Assembly (NCBI GenBank): GCA_910579285.1
Contig: CAJTTT010000014.1
Span: 1 to 54,508, forward strand
Reading direction: 5' to 3'
DNA length: 54,508 nt
Source: an uncultured Lachnospiraceae bacterium
Lineage (GTDB): Bacteria; Bacillota; Clostridia; Lachnospirales; Lachnospiraceae
Shown: in pieces, positions 43,878 through 53,161 of the stretch
How the letters are laid out: each line of letters opens with the position of its first letter
How positions within the stretch are numbered: the stretch's first letter is position 1
Translations under genes and position numbers: made by a program
Notes under the pieces: generated by a model
What the model was told of the DNA's origin: nothing
Seen by the model: the letters and a program-made list of their open reading frames with translations, nothing else
The model's database searches: none

Positions 43878-46800
43878 CTATTTCACAAGCACCGTCACAA
43901 CCTCATAGGGCTTCAGCACAACATCAATGCTGCTGCCTGACACTGGCGCCTCGCTCTCGGTCTCTTCCAGAAGATTACAGATATACGCTTTCTCAAACGC
44001 TGTATTTACCGTCAGCTTCGTCCTGGTAAGAGAATTCTCCGACTCATACATACGGATCACAACGCCGTCTCCATCCTCCGCCTGCTTGATTGTCTCCAGA
44101 ACCACATTCCTGTGGGCCACGGACGCATAGGAGAAGTTTTTCCCGCCCTGGGTGCCCGTCAATGCCGTCAGCGGCTGGTTCAGCTTGTAAGCCTCATCCA
44201 CCGCAGCGGCTGTCCGCCAGCCTTCCGCATGGGGATAAATCGCATAAGTGAAATCGTGCTCTTCCTGATCTGCCACCGGGTTTGGCTCCGTGCCGGACTT
44301 GATCAGCGTCAGCGCCATATTGGAATCCTTCACGGAATGGCCGTATTTGCAGTCATTTAACAGCGAAACGCCGTAATGCCCTTCCGACAGGTCCATCCAC
44401 TTCTGCCCGCAGCTCTCGAAACGCGCCACATCCCAGCTCGTATTCTGGTGGGTTTTTCTCGTCAGACTGCCGAACTGAATGTCAAAGGCTGCCTCATCCG
44501 TATGTACCGCCACCGGGAAATGCACCTTCAGCAAAGTCTGGTGTTCCTTCCAGTCCACATGGGTGACAAAGTCAATTCTGCGGCTGTTTGCGTAGAAGAT
44601 CACTTTCTGGCTGAACGTGGAGTTGGACGCTTTCCTGTCGATCTCAAGCACGGCGCGCACCGGCCCCATCTCCGTCCATTCCATGCGTTCTGCCTGATCC
44701 ACATCCCAGAACTTCTCGGTATAATAAATGTCAATATCCCAGTTATCAAAGTAGATCGGTTTATCCTCGTACATCCGCAGCAGATTGGCGCGCTGTCCCG
44801 GCTGTATCACTTCCCTGTCATTATCCTTGTCGTAAAGACCCGTGAACATGCCGCCCTCGTCAAACTTCACGCTGTAAAACGGCGTTTCCAGTTCCCTGTC
44901 GCCGTGCAGGCAAAACGGTTTATCCGTCTCCTGCATATCAAACGCCTCAAAGGACTGATAGCCTTTTGACGGCAGCCCTTTTACGAAGGCAACGCTGCCC
45001 TCCTTCGTCTTCTGCACAGGATACACATTGCCCTCCCCGTCCGTGATGGCATTTCCCTCAAACGAGCCCAGATTGACGACATCTGCCCGCTCTCTGCCGA
45101 CAGGATTAAAGATCGTGACCGCCTCTCCCTCGCCTGCGATGGCGCGTCTGCGCTCCCCGCTCATCTCTGTAAGCTGCTCTGCGAGCTGCGCGTACTCCTT
45201 CTTCGTCACCTCGTACACTTCATGGATGGAGGATCCCGGCAGAATATCATGGAACTGGTTTAGCAGCACCAGCTTCCACATGGCATCCAGCTCCTTTGCC
45301 GGGTATGCCATCTCTTTCGCCGCCAATACACTCAAAAGCTCAAGCTCCATCAAGCCAAGCTCCGACTTGCGGTTGGAGCGTTTGTTTCTGGCCATAGAAG
45401 TGAGCGTCCCTCTGTGGTACTCGAAATAGAACTCTCCTTCCCACACAGGAAGTCTCTTATGATCCCCCACGCGCTCCTTCAATTCATCAAAGTAAGTGCG
45501 TGCGAACTCCTGGCGCACAGTGGGGATTCCCTTCACGCCCTTTTCCATACGGATGGACGTCTCAAGCATCTCTCTGGTAGGGCCGCCGCCGCCGTCCCCG
45601 TAGCCGTAGGACACCAGAATGTCGTTGTTGATGTCCTTATTCTGATAACGCATCCAGCCGCCCATAATCGAGTCGGGGTGGAGCATGCCGTTGTAGGTCG
45701 TAAAGAAATCCTTGATGGGCTGGCTGACGCCCAGCGTGGTGATCAGATGGGTCAGCACCTCGGAACCGTCAATGCCGCGCCACATCATCGTGTCGTAAGG
45801 TATCTTGTTAAACTGGTTCCATGCCAGTTTCGTTGTCATAAAATATTCGATGCCGCACTTTTTCATAATCTGCGGCAGTGCGCCGGAATAGCCGAACACA
45901 TCCGGCAGCCACAGAATCTTGTTATCCACGCCGAACTCTTCCCGGAAGAAACGCTTGCCGTGCATAAACTGTCTCACAAGGGACTCACCGGAAGTCAGGT
46001 TACAGTCCGCTTCCAGCCACATGCCGCCCTCCGCTTCCCACCGGCCCTCTTTGATCCGCTCCTTCGCCTTCTCGTACAGCTCCGGATAACGCTCCTTCAA
46101 AAAGGCGTAGAGCTGAGGCTGGCTGGACATAAACTTATAATTCGGGTATTCCTCCATCAGCTTGAGAACCGTGGCAAAGCTGCGTCCCACCTTCTCTCTC
46201 GTCTGTTCCACTGTCCACCACCATGCCACGTCGATGTGCGTATGGCCGATGCAGGTTGCAATCACATCCTTGTATCCTGCCATGTCGGAATACAGCGCCT
46301 GATCGATGTAGGCGGAGGCCTCCTCCAAAGTTCTGTAGAACGCATCCGAATAGGGCGTCCGAAGATCCAGAAAATTGACTGTTGTATTTAAGATCTCCTG
46401 AATGTCCTTGCGGTTTTTGTCATCCTCCTCCATTCTGGAAAAGGCAGCTAACGGTACCCACAGATCATAATAAAGCTTCTCAATGTTCTGGTCGATTTCC
46501 CGCATCTGGGTGACCAGATTAAACTCGGTGTGCAGCGTTCCGCTGTAAGCCTGCAGCTCCAGCGTCAGCTCCTCCCCCGCCACGGCAGACGGGGACAGGA
46601 ACACATCCCTGTGGTTCATGTCGATGCCCTGCACCGCCTCCCCGTTCACAAACAGGAGAAACTGCGGGTTCTTGGCATCATCCCACTCATCAATCTGGGT
46701 GCCCACATGGAGCCACATCCGCTTACCGTTCAGTTCCTCCGGCACACGGTAGACCGTCTTAAACCAGTAATGGCGGTCTTTGCCGTACCAGTGCATGTTC

Positions 46801-46964
46801 CGGCAGTCAAACGTCTCCCAGGGCGCGCTGTCCGCCTCCGCGTCAGCCGGATGGAAGTAATTTCCCTCCTTAAACTGCCACTGCTCGATGTCAAACTTCT
46901 GTTTTACCTTTAACTTCTTCAATTCCTCACAGATGACATTCACTCTCTTATCTAAAAAATACAT
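43878..46964 (-). CDS. GH38 alpha-mannosidase
   Basis: This 1,028-residue enzyme has no signal peptide and is cytoplasmic. The GH38 catalytic domain shows GHTHIDVAWWW (zinc His and Asp), WEAEGGMWLEADCNL, and the nucleophile Asp in WLPDVFGYSGALPQI. The mid-domain and the beta-sandwich C-terminus (ending VLKPYEVVTVLV) are complete. GH38 enzymes remove alpha-linked mannose, for example from N-glycan or yeast-mannan oligosaccharides. It is the last gene of the operon behind GH130, binding protein and permeases. GGAGG lies 5 nt before the ATG. Confidence 0.95.
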   Translation of the reverse strand: MYFLDKRVNVICEELKKLKVKQKFDIEQWQFKEGNYFHPADAEADSAPWETFDCRNMHWYGKDRHYWFKTVYRVPEELNGKRMWLHVGTQIDEWDDAKNPQFLLFVNGEAVQGIDMNHRDVFLSPSAVAGEELTLELQAYSGTLHTEFNLVTQMREIDQNIEKLYYDLWVPLAAFSRMEEDDKNRKDIQEILNTTVNFLDLRTPYSDAFYRTLEEASAYIDQALYSDMAGYKDVIATCIGHTHIDVAWWWTVEQTREKVGRSFATVLKLMEEYPNYKFMSSQPQLYAFLKERYPELYEKAKERIKEGRWEAEGGMWLEADCNLTSGESLVRQFMHGKRFFREEFGVDNKILWLPDVFGYSGALPQIMKKCGIEYFMTTKLAWNQFNKIPYDTMMWRGIDGSEVLTHLITTLGVSQPIKDFFTTYNGMLHPDSIMGGWMRYQNKDINNDILVSYGYGDGGGGPTREMLETSIRMEKGVKGIPTVRQEFARTYFDELKERVGDHKRLPVWEGEFYFEYHRGTLTSMARNKRSNRKSELGLMELELLSVLAAKEMAYPAKELDAMWKLVLLNQFHDILPGSSIHEVYEVTKKEYAQLAEQLTEMSGERRRAIAGEGEAVTIFNPVGRERADVVNLGSFEGNAITDGEGNVYPVQKTKEGSVAFVKGLPSKGYQSFEAFDMQETDKPFCLHGDRELETPFYSVKFDEGGMFTGLYDKDNDREVIQPGQRANLLRMYEDKPIYFDNWDIDIYYTEKFWDVDQAERMEWTEMGPVRAVLEIDRKASNSTFSQKVIFYANSRRIDFVTHVDWKEHQTLLKVHFPVAVHTDEAAFDIQFGSLTRKTHQNTSWDVARFESCGQKWMDLSEGHYGVSLLNDCKYGHSVKDSNMALTLIKSGTEPNPVADQEEHDFTYAIYPHAEGWRTAAAVDEAYKLNQPLTALTGTQGGKNFSYASVAHRNVVLETIKQAEDGDGVVIRMYESENSLTRTKLTVNTAFEKAYICNLLEETESEAPVSGSSIDVVLKPYEVVTVLVK

Positions 46965-47008
46965 TTCAGCCTCCTTAATCGCTCCAGCAGCGTTTCATGG
47001 CATTTTGC

Positions 47009-47998
47009 TTATTCTGTCTCTTCCATACAATCCATCAGCCGGTCAACCGTTGTAAACGCCAGTCCCGTCACCGTGTCCGCACATCCGTAATAGATGGCAA
47101 TTCTTCCCGTTTCCGCATCTGTCAGCGCCGCGCAGGGAAATACGACATTGGGCACATCGCCCACGCACTCATACAGTTCGTGCGGCCCTAAAATATAGTT
47201 CTTCGTTCTCTTCTTCACCTTCCACGGCTCTTCCAGGTCAAGCAGCGCACAGCCCATCCGATAGACAAAGCCATTGCATGTGTTGATAACGCCGTGATAG
47301 ATCAGGAGCCACCCCTCATCTGTCTCGATCGGGACGCTGCCCGCGCCGATCTTCGTGGACTGCCATGCGGACTCGTCTCCCTGGATCGTTTTCATCACCA
47401 GACGATGCCGGCCCCAGTAGGTAAGATCCTGGCTCTCGCTTATGAAAATGTCCCCGAAAGGCGTGTGTCCGTTATCGCTCGGGCGGCTCAGCATATAATA
47501 CTTTCCCTGTATCTTGCGGGGAAACAGCACACCGTTTCTGTTAAATGGCAGAAATGCGTTTTCCCTCTGATAGAAGGTCTTAAAGTCAAACGTATATGCC
47601 AGTCCTATGGTAGGATAGCCGCAGTAACCGTTACACCAGGTCACATAGTATCTGTCCTCTATGAAACACACTCTCGGATCATAGCGGAAATCCCGCTTCG
47701 CCACTTCCGGGCACGCGCCCTGCAGTTCAATCGGCTTATCGGAAATCTCCCAGTGGATGCCGTCCCTGCTGAATCCCGCAAAGATATCCATGCTGATCGA
47801 TCTGCTGTCACAGCGGAACACTCCCGCAAAGCCATCCTCATAGGGAACCACTGCGCTGTTAAAAATGCTGTTGGAATGTTTCGTTGCAAACCGATCAATG
47901 ATCGGATTGTCCTTATATCTCCAGACTGGAAGTTTCTCTGTTCCGTCCGGCTCCTGCCACGGAATGTTTGAAAGATATCTGCCAATGATTTTTGCCAT
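47009..47998 (-). CDS. GH130 family beta-mannoside phosphorylase
   Basis: The 329-residue, five-bladed propeller protein contains FRYDPRVCFIEDRYYVTW, SRPSDNGHTPFGD, KIGAGSVPIETDEGWLLIYH and a late DVPNVVFPCAAL, the GH130 family signature. The Asp of YDPRV fits the catalytic position. Family members split beta-mannosides with inorganic phosphate to give mannose 1-phosphate, for instance beta-mannosyl-GlcNAc or mannosyl-glucose. The neighbouring GH38 suggests N-glycan-type substrate. Which of the GH130 subfamilies it belongs to cannot be told by eye. GGGAG precedes the ATG. Confidence 0.92.
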   Translation of the reverse strand: MAKIIGRYLSNIPWQEPDGTEKLPVWRYKDNPIIDRFATKHSNSIFNSAVVPYEDGFAGVFRCDSRSISMDIFAGFSRDGIHWEISDKPIELQGACPEVAKRDFRYDPRVCFIEDRYYVTWCNGYCGYPTIGLAYTFDFKTFYQRENAFLPFNRNGVLFPRKIQGKYYMLSRPSDNGHTPFGDIFISESQDLTYWGRHRLVMKTIQGDESAWQSTKIGAGSVPIETDEGWLLIYHGVINTCNGFVYRMGCALLDLEEPWKVKKRTKNYILGPHELYECVGDVPNVVFPCAALTDAETGRIAIYYGCADTVTGLAFTTVDRLMDCMEETE

Positions 47999-48021
47999 AG
48001 TTGTCTCCCTTTCTCTGATCT

Positions 48022-49473
48022 TTAGAAATTCTTCCCACGCTGCTCCATAAATTCGTCAACCTGTCTCTGCGCCTCGTCCATGACCTCCTGCCATCCGGCT
48101 TTCATCAGCTCATCCTTGATCTCGGGTATCGTGTCTTTCGGGTCACGCACGCCGGTCATCACCTCGCTGCGGTAGCGCAGCCATATCTCGCGGCAGTTCG
48201 CCAGTTTATCCGAAACTTCCGTGGAATCGAAGGTGAAGCCCAGCATCACGGAAGATACCGCAGCCTCGTTCAATTCCCTGACCTCATCCCACTGGTTGGT
48301 CTCGTTCGTGTCCTCTAACGTCACCGTGAAGAACGTTCCCTGCGTGTATCCGGCCATCGCCCACTCGTTGTTGATCTTGTGCACCCTGCCGTCCTCTGTA
48401 TAGTTAAAGTTCACGCCCTCTTCCCCGTAGAAGAACATGTCGCGCAGCTTGGTGTCCGTATTGACCTTGTCGAGAAGCTGTAAGCATTTCTCCGGGTGCT
48501 TTGTGTTAATGGAGATCATGTTTAACGATCCGCGCACGGTCTCGTTGGACAGAATCGTATCACCGATCTTCTGCACCGCAACTTCCTTGCCCATCTGCGG
48601 TCCCCACGCCGTGACGCCTGCGCTCTCCCAGCCCTGCGCCACACGCCACATGTTGTAGACGCGCGCCTCTGACAAGGTGGATGCATCAGGGTTGATGATA
48701 CCTTTCTGGTACCAGTCGTGGAGCGTCTCAAGCGCGGAATAAATCTCCGGCTCCTCCAGCGTAAAACATACCTTCGCGTCCGCGTCATCGTATCTCACGC
48801 CGAGAATCTGTGTCCCCGCGCCAAGCTGGTCGTACACGTCGAAAATATAGTACACGCCGTCATTCTTAACATAAACCGGGTAGTCGTTCTTATCCGCCTT
48901 CAACGTCTCGAAAGTTTCCGTCAGGGACTCGATCTCCGTCAGGGACGCCAGATCCAGATTGTACTCATCCACCAGTTCCTTATCCCACACTGCGTAGTTG
49001 GTGATAGAGCTGTCTTTATAGGTAGGAATGCCGTAAATCCTGTCCTTCACCTTCACACCGTCCCAATACTTATCCGGCATCAGTTCCTTAAGCCCCGGCA
49101 TGTTGGCGTCAATCATGTCAGTAATATCGTAGCACGCGCCCAGATTGATGTCAGCAATATAATTATTCCCCGTGCCGAAAATCATATCAAAAGGTTCGTT
49201 CGTGCTTACGATAATGCTGCGGCGCTTATCCCAATCGCCCCACGGAATGACTTCCATCTCCAGATTCACACCGATTTCCGGCCCTATGTACTCATTCACC
49301 TTCGCAATCCAGCTGTCGTAGTTTTTCGGCATTTCGTTTCCGATGGTCACCCACTTTAAGTTGACAATCCCCCCTTCACCGACATCTTCCTTACTGCCGC
49401 CGCAGCCAGCAAGCGTCCCTGCAGCCATCATAACTGCCGCGCCAACCGCCGCTATTCTTTTCCACTTCATCAT
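48022..49473 (-). CDS. Sugar-binding lipoprotein of an ABC importer
   Basis: ATG 49473 follows GGAGGG; the adjacent ATG 49470 is equally possible. The signal ends MMAAGTLAGCGGS, with lipobox Cys24. The mature 460 residues form a family 1 extracellular solute-binding protein (GIVNLKWVTIGNEMPKNYDS, GNNYIADINLGACYDITDMI), of the LplA/DUF3502 type. It delivers oligosaccharide to the two permeases encoded upstream. No ATPase gene is present; such importers usually share MsmK-type ATPases encoded elsewhere. Confidence 0.93.
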   Translation of the reverse strand: MMKWKRIAAVGAAVMMAAGTLAGCGGSKEDVGEGGIVNLKWVTIGNEMPKNYDSWIAKVNEYIGPEIGVNLEMEVIPWGDWDKRRSIIVSTNEPFDMIFGTGNNYIADINLGACYDITDMIDANMPGLKELMPDKYWDGVKVKDRIYGIPTYKDSSITNYAVWDKELVDEYNLDLASLTEIESLTETFETLKADKNDYPVYVKNDGVYYIFDVYDQLGAGTQILGVRYDDADAKVCFTLEEPEIYSALETLHDWYQKGIINPDASTLSEARVYNMWRVAQGWESAGVTAWGPQMGKEVAVQKIGDTILSNETVRGSLNMISINTKHPEKCLQLLDKVNTDTKLRDMFFYGEEGVNFNYTEDGRVHKINNEWAMAGYTQGTFFTVTLEDTNETNQWDEVRELNEAAVSSVMLGFTFDSTEVSDKLANCREIWLRYRSEVMTGVRDPKDTIPEIKDELMKAGWQEVMDEAQRQVDEFMEQRGKNF

Positions 49474-49608
49474 TTTTCCCTCCATTTCTGCGCTGCTCTT
49501 TGCGCATAACGAGTTCGCGATTGAAAATTTTAATTTTCAATCTTTCCTCTCCTTTTTCTGTGTTATTTTCCGAATCTCCACTTTTCAAAACCTTGCGCTT
49601 CGCCATGC

Positions 49609-49635
49609 GGAGAATGCCGCTTTTTAGCATTCTCC
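49609..49635 (-). promoter_or_regulatory. Intercistronic hairpin between permease and binding-protein genes
   Basis: GGAGAATGC and GCATTCTCC form a perfect 9-bp stem with a 9-nt loop, without a T run. A 250-bp gap with a stem here suits separate processing, which can give more binding protein than permease. This is inferred. Confidence 0.55.
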
Positions 49636-49720
49636 CATGTGAGACGGAGGTGCAAGGCAACTCCTAGAAGTTCTTGGCGTCCCGTCCTATGGCGGAACGT
49701 CTTTAGAATTACTTTTCGCG

Positions 49721-50638
49721 TTATTCTTTGACCGACCCCACCGTCAGACCCGAGATAAAATACTTCTGGAAAAACGGGTAAGTGCATGCGATGGGTACGA
49801 TGATAACGATTGCAATCGCCATACGCACACTCTCCGTCGGCATACCCAGCTTATACTCCTGCAGGGACAGCCCGCCGTAAGGATTGTTCGCGATATACTC
49901 AATGTTCTTCTGCATCTGGTTCAGCAGGGACTGCAGCGTCTGTTTTTTCGTGTCCTGAATGTACAGGGATGCCTGGAACCAGTCGTTCCAGTAGCCGAAT
50001 GCCGCAAACATGCCGATGGTTGCCATCACCGGCTTGGAAATCGGCAGCACGATCTGCGACCAGATCCGAAATTGTCCCGCGCCGTCAATCTTCGCGGACT
50101 CGATGATGGAGTCCGGCACCGTCGTTCTGAAAAAGGTCCGGCAGATGGTCACGCTGAATGCCGAGCAGGCCAGGGGCAGGATCAGCGCCCATATGTTGTT
50201 ATTCAGTTTCAGAATATTGTTCACAACCACATAGCTGGCAAGCATACCGCCGTTAAATACCATCGGTATGAAAAGCATCCATGTATAAATTTTCTTCAAT
50301 TTAAAGTTACGTCTGGATACCACATATCCCATAGACGTGTTCAGGGCTATGGAAAGCATCGTACCGACCACAGTCACCAGCATGGACATGAACGCTGCCC
50401 GCAAAATCGTCAGCCGCTCATTCCACAGGAACTCATAGGCGGAAGCAGACAACACCTGCGGCACCAGCTGGTATCCGTTGATGCGCAGCACCTCCTCGTC
50501 CGTGATGGATATCGAGAAAACAAACAGCAGCGGAATGACGCACATAACTGCCAGTATCAGAAACACCAGATTGAATACAAAGTTTGTTGACGCCTTAATC
50601 TGATTCAGAGACTGGCCGCTTTTATCTTTCTTACTCAC
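49721..50638 (-). CDS. ABC sugar importer permease, MalG/LplC type
   Basis: I chose GTG 50638, with GGAGG 8 nt upstream; a GTG at 50647 overlaps that site. The 305-residue protein has six membrane helices and the EAA loop ESAKIDGAGQFRIWSQIVLP, which contacts the ATPase. The C-terminal GLTVGSVKE is typical. It starts 16 bp downstream of the other permease gene, in one operon. Confidence 0.93.
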   Translation of the reverse strand: MSKKDKSGQSLNQIKASTNFVFNLVFLILAVMCVIPLLFVFSISITDEEVLRINGYQLVPQVLSASAYEFLWNERLTILRAAFMSMLVTVVGTMLSIALNTSMGYVVSRRNFKLKKIYTWMLFIPMVFNGGMLASYVVVNNILKLNNNIWALILPLACSAFSVTICRTFFRTTVPDSIIESAKIDGAGQFRIWSQIVLPISKPVMATIGMFAAFGYWNDWFQASLYIQDTKKQTLQSLLNQMQKNIEYIANNPYGGLSLQEYKLGMPTESVRMAIAIVIIVPIACTYPFFQKYFISGLTVGSVKE

Positions 50639-50653
50639 CTTCCCCACCTCCTT

Positions 50654-51637
50654 CTATATAATCCTGTTCTCATTGTCTATCTTGCTGACAATCCAGTTGG
50701 CCAGAAGAATCGTCGCGCAGCTGCAGACCGCCTGGAAGAACGATGCCGCCGCTGTCTGCCCGATCGGCGCCGAGGACTGGATCGCATTATATATGTAAGT
50801 ATCAAATGTGGACGCCGTCGTGTAAAGCGATGCCGGGAGCTGTCCTGTCACCTGATAGAACAGACCGAAATCGGAATTGAAAATCTTACCACAGTCTAAG
50901 ATCAACATCATAATGAACACCGGCTTGATCGCAGGGAGCGTAATGTTCCTTGCCTGCTGTGCCTTCGTGGCGCCGTCCATCACCGCCGCCTCATAAAGGG
51001 AAGGATCTATGCCTGTAATGCTCGCCAGATAGAGCACCATACCGTACCCCATTCCCTTCCATGTGTTCAGGAAGATGAGAATAAACGGCCAATACTTACT
51101 CTCCTGATACCACATGACCGGCTGTCCGCCCATCGCGGTGATGATGCCGTTGATGTAGCCTCTCTCCGGCGTGAGAAGCGCATAGACGAAATAGCTGATA
51201 ACCACCCACGACATGAAATAGGGCAGAAACATCATCGTCTGATACACTTTGGAAGCCTTCTTGCTGCGCATGCTGCTCAACATCAGCGCGCCGCCCACCG
51301 CAACACTGGCGCTGATAATGATGAACGCGATGTTGTAAAGAATCGTGTTGCGCAGAAGCATGGTAAATGAGTTGGATGTGAAGAAATAGCTGAAATTCCC
51401 GAATCCGGCCCATTCGCTGTGCAGCAGGTTGTAGATAAATCCATGTCCGCCCGGCGACAGCTTGTACACCTTAAAGGCAATGATCACACCGAACATCGGC
51501 AGATAGGAAAAGATCAGGAACCACAGCAAGGTAGGCAGCGACAGCAGAAACAGCTCTGTATCGTCTTTGGACCAGCGCTTTTTCCGGGGCTTTCTGATGT
51601 GCGCTTTTTCTCCGCCCGACATCTCATTCCTTTTCAT
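50654..51637 (-). CDS. ABC sugar importer permease, MalF/LplB type
   Basis: The 327-residue protein has a charged N-terminus, six membrane helices and the EAA loop YEAAVMDGATKAQQARNITL. It is the first gene of the carbohydrate operon. GGAGG lies 8 nt before the ATG, and a promoter is visible upstream. It pairs with the permease at 49721 to import the oligosaccharide handled by the GH130 and GH38 enzymes. Confidence 0.94.
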   Translation of the reverse strand: MKRNEMSGGEKAHIRKPRKKRWSKDDTELFLLSLPTLLWFLIFSYLPMFGVIIAFKVYKLSPGGHGFIYNLLHSEWAGFGNFSYFFTSNSFTMLLRNTILYNIAFIIISASVAVGGALMLSSMRSKKASKVYQTMMFLPYFMSWVVISYFVYALLTPERGYINGIITAMGGQPVMWYQESKYWPFILIFLNTWKGMGYGMVLYLASITGIDPSLYEAAVMDGATKAQQARNITLPAIKPVFIMMLILDCGKIFNSDFGLFYQVTGQLPASLYTTASTFDTYIYNAIQSSAPIGQTAAASFFQAVCSCATILLANWIVSKIDNENRII

Positions 51638-51683
51638 TACTTTTACCTCCTTTGTTTATATTTTATTTATTTTTGTTAACATT

Positions 51684-51712
51684 ATATTAACACCACGCTT
51701 AATATATGTCAA
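51684..51712 (-). promoter_or_regulatory. Promoter of the carbohydrate operon
   Basis: Read leftward, TTGACA (51707-51712) and TAATAT (51684-51689) are 17 bp apart, about 45 bp before the first permease gene. Confidence 0.75.
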
Positions 51713-51814
51713 CATTCAGTATGCAACTTTGTTATCTTTTTTCTAATTTTCTCAGTTTTTTTGTGCATCTTCTTTATCATTTTCCCATTTTTGTAAATCA
51801 TGCAGGAATAATTA

Positions 51815-51897
51815 TGTTTACAAATATAAACTTTTGCAAATATCACAGCAGTGATTCTCCCTTTTAAATCCGCGTTTCAAATTAACATTTGTAAACA
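51815..51897. promoter_or_regulatory. Paired candidate operators for the LacI-type regulator
   Basis: TGTTTACAAATAT at 51815-51827 recurs as TGTTTACAAATGT on the opposite strand at 51885-51897. They sit 70 bp apart in inverted orientation between the divergent operon and regulator promoters. A partial copy (TTTGTAAATCA) lies at 51790-51800. The position and spacing suit LacI-family looping control. Confidence 0.5.
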
Positions 51898-51901
51898 CAA
51901 A

Positions 51902-51930
51902 TTGTTTTTTCCGTTTCTCTGTGCTATACT
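51902..51930 (+). promoter_or_regulatory. Promoter of the LacI-type regulator
   Basis: TTGTTT at 51902-51907 and TATACT at 51925-51930 are 17 bp apart. A candidate operator touches the -35 region. Confidence 0.7.
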
Positions 51931-51964
51931 AAAAGTAATTCAATTTTTTGCGGAAGGGGTTTCT

Positions 51965-52984
51965 ATGGAAAAAGTTACGATGAAAGACATTGCGGACGCT
52001 CTGGATATTTCCAGGGTTACTGTCAGCAAAGCATTTAACAACCAGGCCGGTGTATCCGACTCGTTAAAGGAAATGATTTTTGACAAGGCACGGGAACTGG
52101 GATATGCAAAACTCCCCACGCAGGCAGTAAACGGGGGCGCGTACGCAGAGCACACAGTAGCTTTGATCGTGTCAAGGCCCGACTCCGCCTCCTTCTGGAC
52201 GGGAATCATCCACCGTATGGCGCAGGAACTTTCCGAATATAACATCAATCTGATGTATATTTACGTTCCTTCCACCTACACAAAGGACTTCACTCTCCCC
52301 TCGATCCTCTCCAAGGACAGCGTGGAGGGCATCGCCGTGGTAAACGTGTATGATCCGACCATTCTCGGCATGGTGAACGAACTGCCCGGCCCGAAGGTCT
52401 TCCTCGACACCGTCCCCACCCTGACAGACCGAAAGCTGCACGGGGATCTGATCCTGATAGAAGGTTTTCGCACGGAAGCGGAAATTACGGAGCTTCTCAT
52501 TCAGGCTGGCCATAAAGACATCGGCTTTCTGGGTGACATCAATTATGCCCAGACCAACAAAGAACGTTACCTGGGCTACCGCGACAGCATGGATCGGTAC
52601 GGTCTTGCGATCCGCCCGGAATACTGTCTGACGAAAAGCATAGACGTTTTCTCCTACGCAGAGGAAATCAACTGGTTTCTGAACTCCCTGTCCGACTGGC
52701 CCACCGCCTTTGTGTGCGCCAGCGACTATGTGGCCGATTTTGTGCAGAGATACATGGACGATAACCCGGAGAAAGTCCCCCACCCGGTCACCTTGACAGG
52801 TTTTGACGGCACCGATGAATACCAGCATGTCCGCGGACGCATCACCACCGCCTACGTCCCCACCGGGCTGCTCGGAAAGCGGATGGCGATGCAGCTTTTG
52901 TTCCGCACGAACCATCCCGATGCACCACACGAGCTGACTTTTATCAAACCTTACATGATATCTGTGGAAGGTTCTGCTCTCTGA
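51965..52984 (+). CDS. LacI-family transcriptional regulator of the carbohydrate operon
   Basis: I chose ATG 51965 with GGAAGGGG 6 nt upstream; the longer open frame is non-coding in character. The 339-residue protein has the LacI headpiece VTMKDIADALDISRVTVSKA with NNQAGVSD, and a hinge helix, followed by a periplasmic-binding-like effector domain (LTGFDGTDEYQHVRGRITTA). It is divergent from the permease-SBP-GH130-GH38 operon and most likely represses it until a mannose-containing ligand binds. The C-terminus lacks a carbohydrate-specific signature I can read. Confidence 0.93.
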   Translation: MEKVTMKDIADALDISRVTVSKAFNNQAGVSDSLKEMIFDKARELGYAKLPTQAVNGGAYAEHTVALIVSRPDSASFWTGIIHRMAQELSEYNINLMYIYVPSTYTKDFTLPSILSKDSVEGIAVVNVYDPTILGMVNELPGPKVFLDTVPTLTDRKLHGDLILIEGFRTEAEITELLIQAGHKDIGFLGDINYAQTNKERYLGYRDSMDRYGLAIRPEYCLTKSIDVFSYAEEINWFLNSLSDWPTAFVCASDYVADFVQRYMDDNPEKVPHPVTLTGFDGTDEYQHVRGRITTAYVPTGLLGKRMAMQLLFRTNHPDAPHELTFIKPYMISVEGSAL

Positions 52985-53017
52985 GGGGGGCGGAAAACCG
53001 CAAGAATAGAGGAAATC

Positions 53018-53059
53018 AAAAAAGCAACCGCCCCGACCAAGGATAATGGTTGCTTTTTT
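53018..53059. terminator. Bidirectional terminator between the regulator and the last gene
   Basis: AAAAAAGCAACC and GGTTGCTTTTTT form a perfect 12-bp stem with A and T runs, between the two convergent genes. Confidence 0.88.
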
Positions 53060-53161
53060 ATAAGTAACTAAAAATCAAGGCGAACCGTTTGCTTTACGGA
53101 GCGCTTTTTGTACAATTATTATAATGCTTATAAGGTGGGTTTGCAATAGAAACTTTCAGGT

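Noticed and set aside
53018..53059. A second type I antitoxin RNA like that at 27.8 kb
   Set aside because: The AAGCAACCGCC string resembles the antisense RNA, but no small toxin frame or promoter pair is present; it is a plain terminator between convergent genes.
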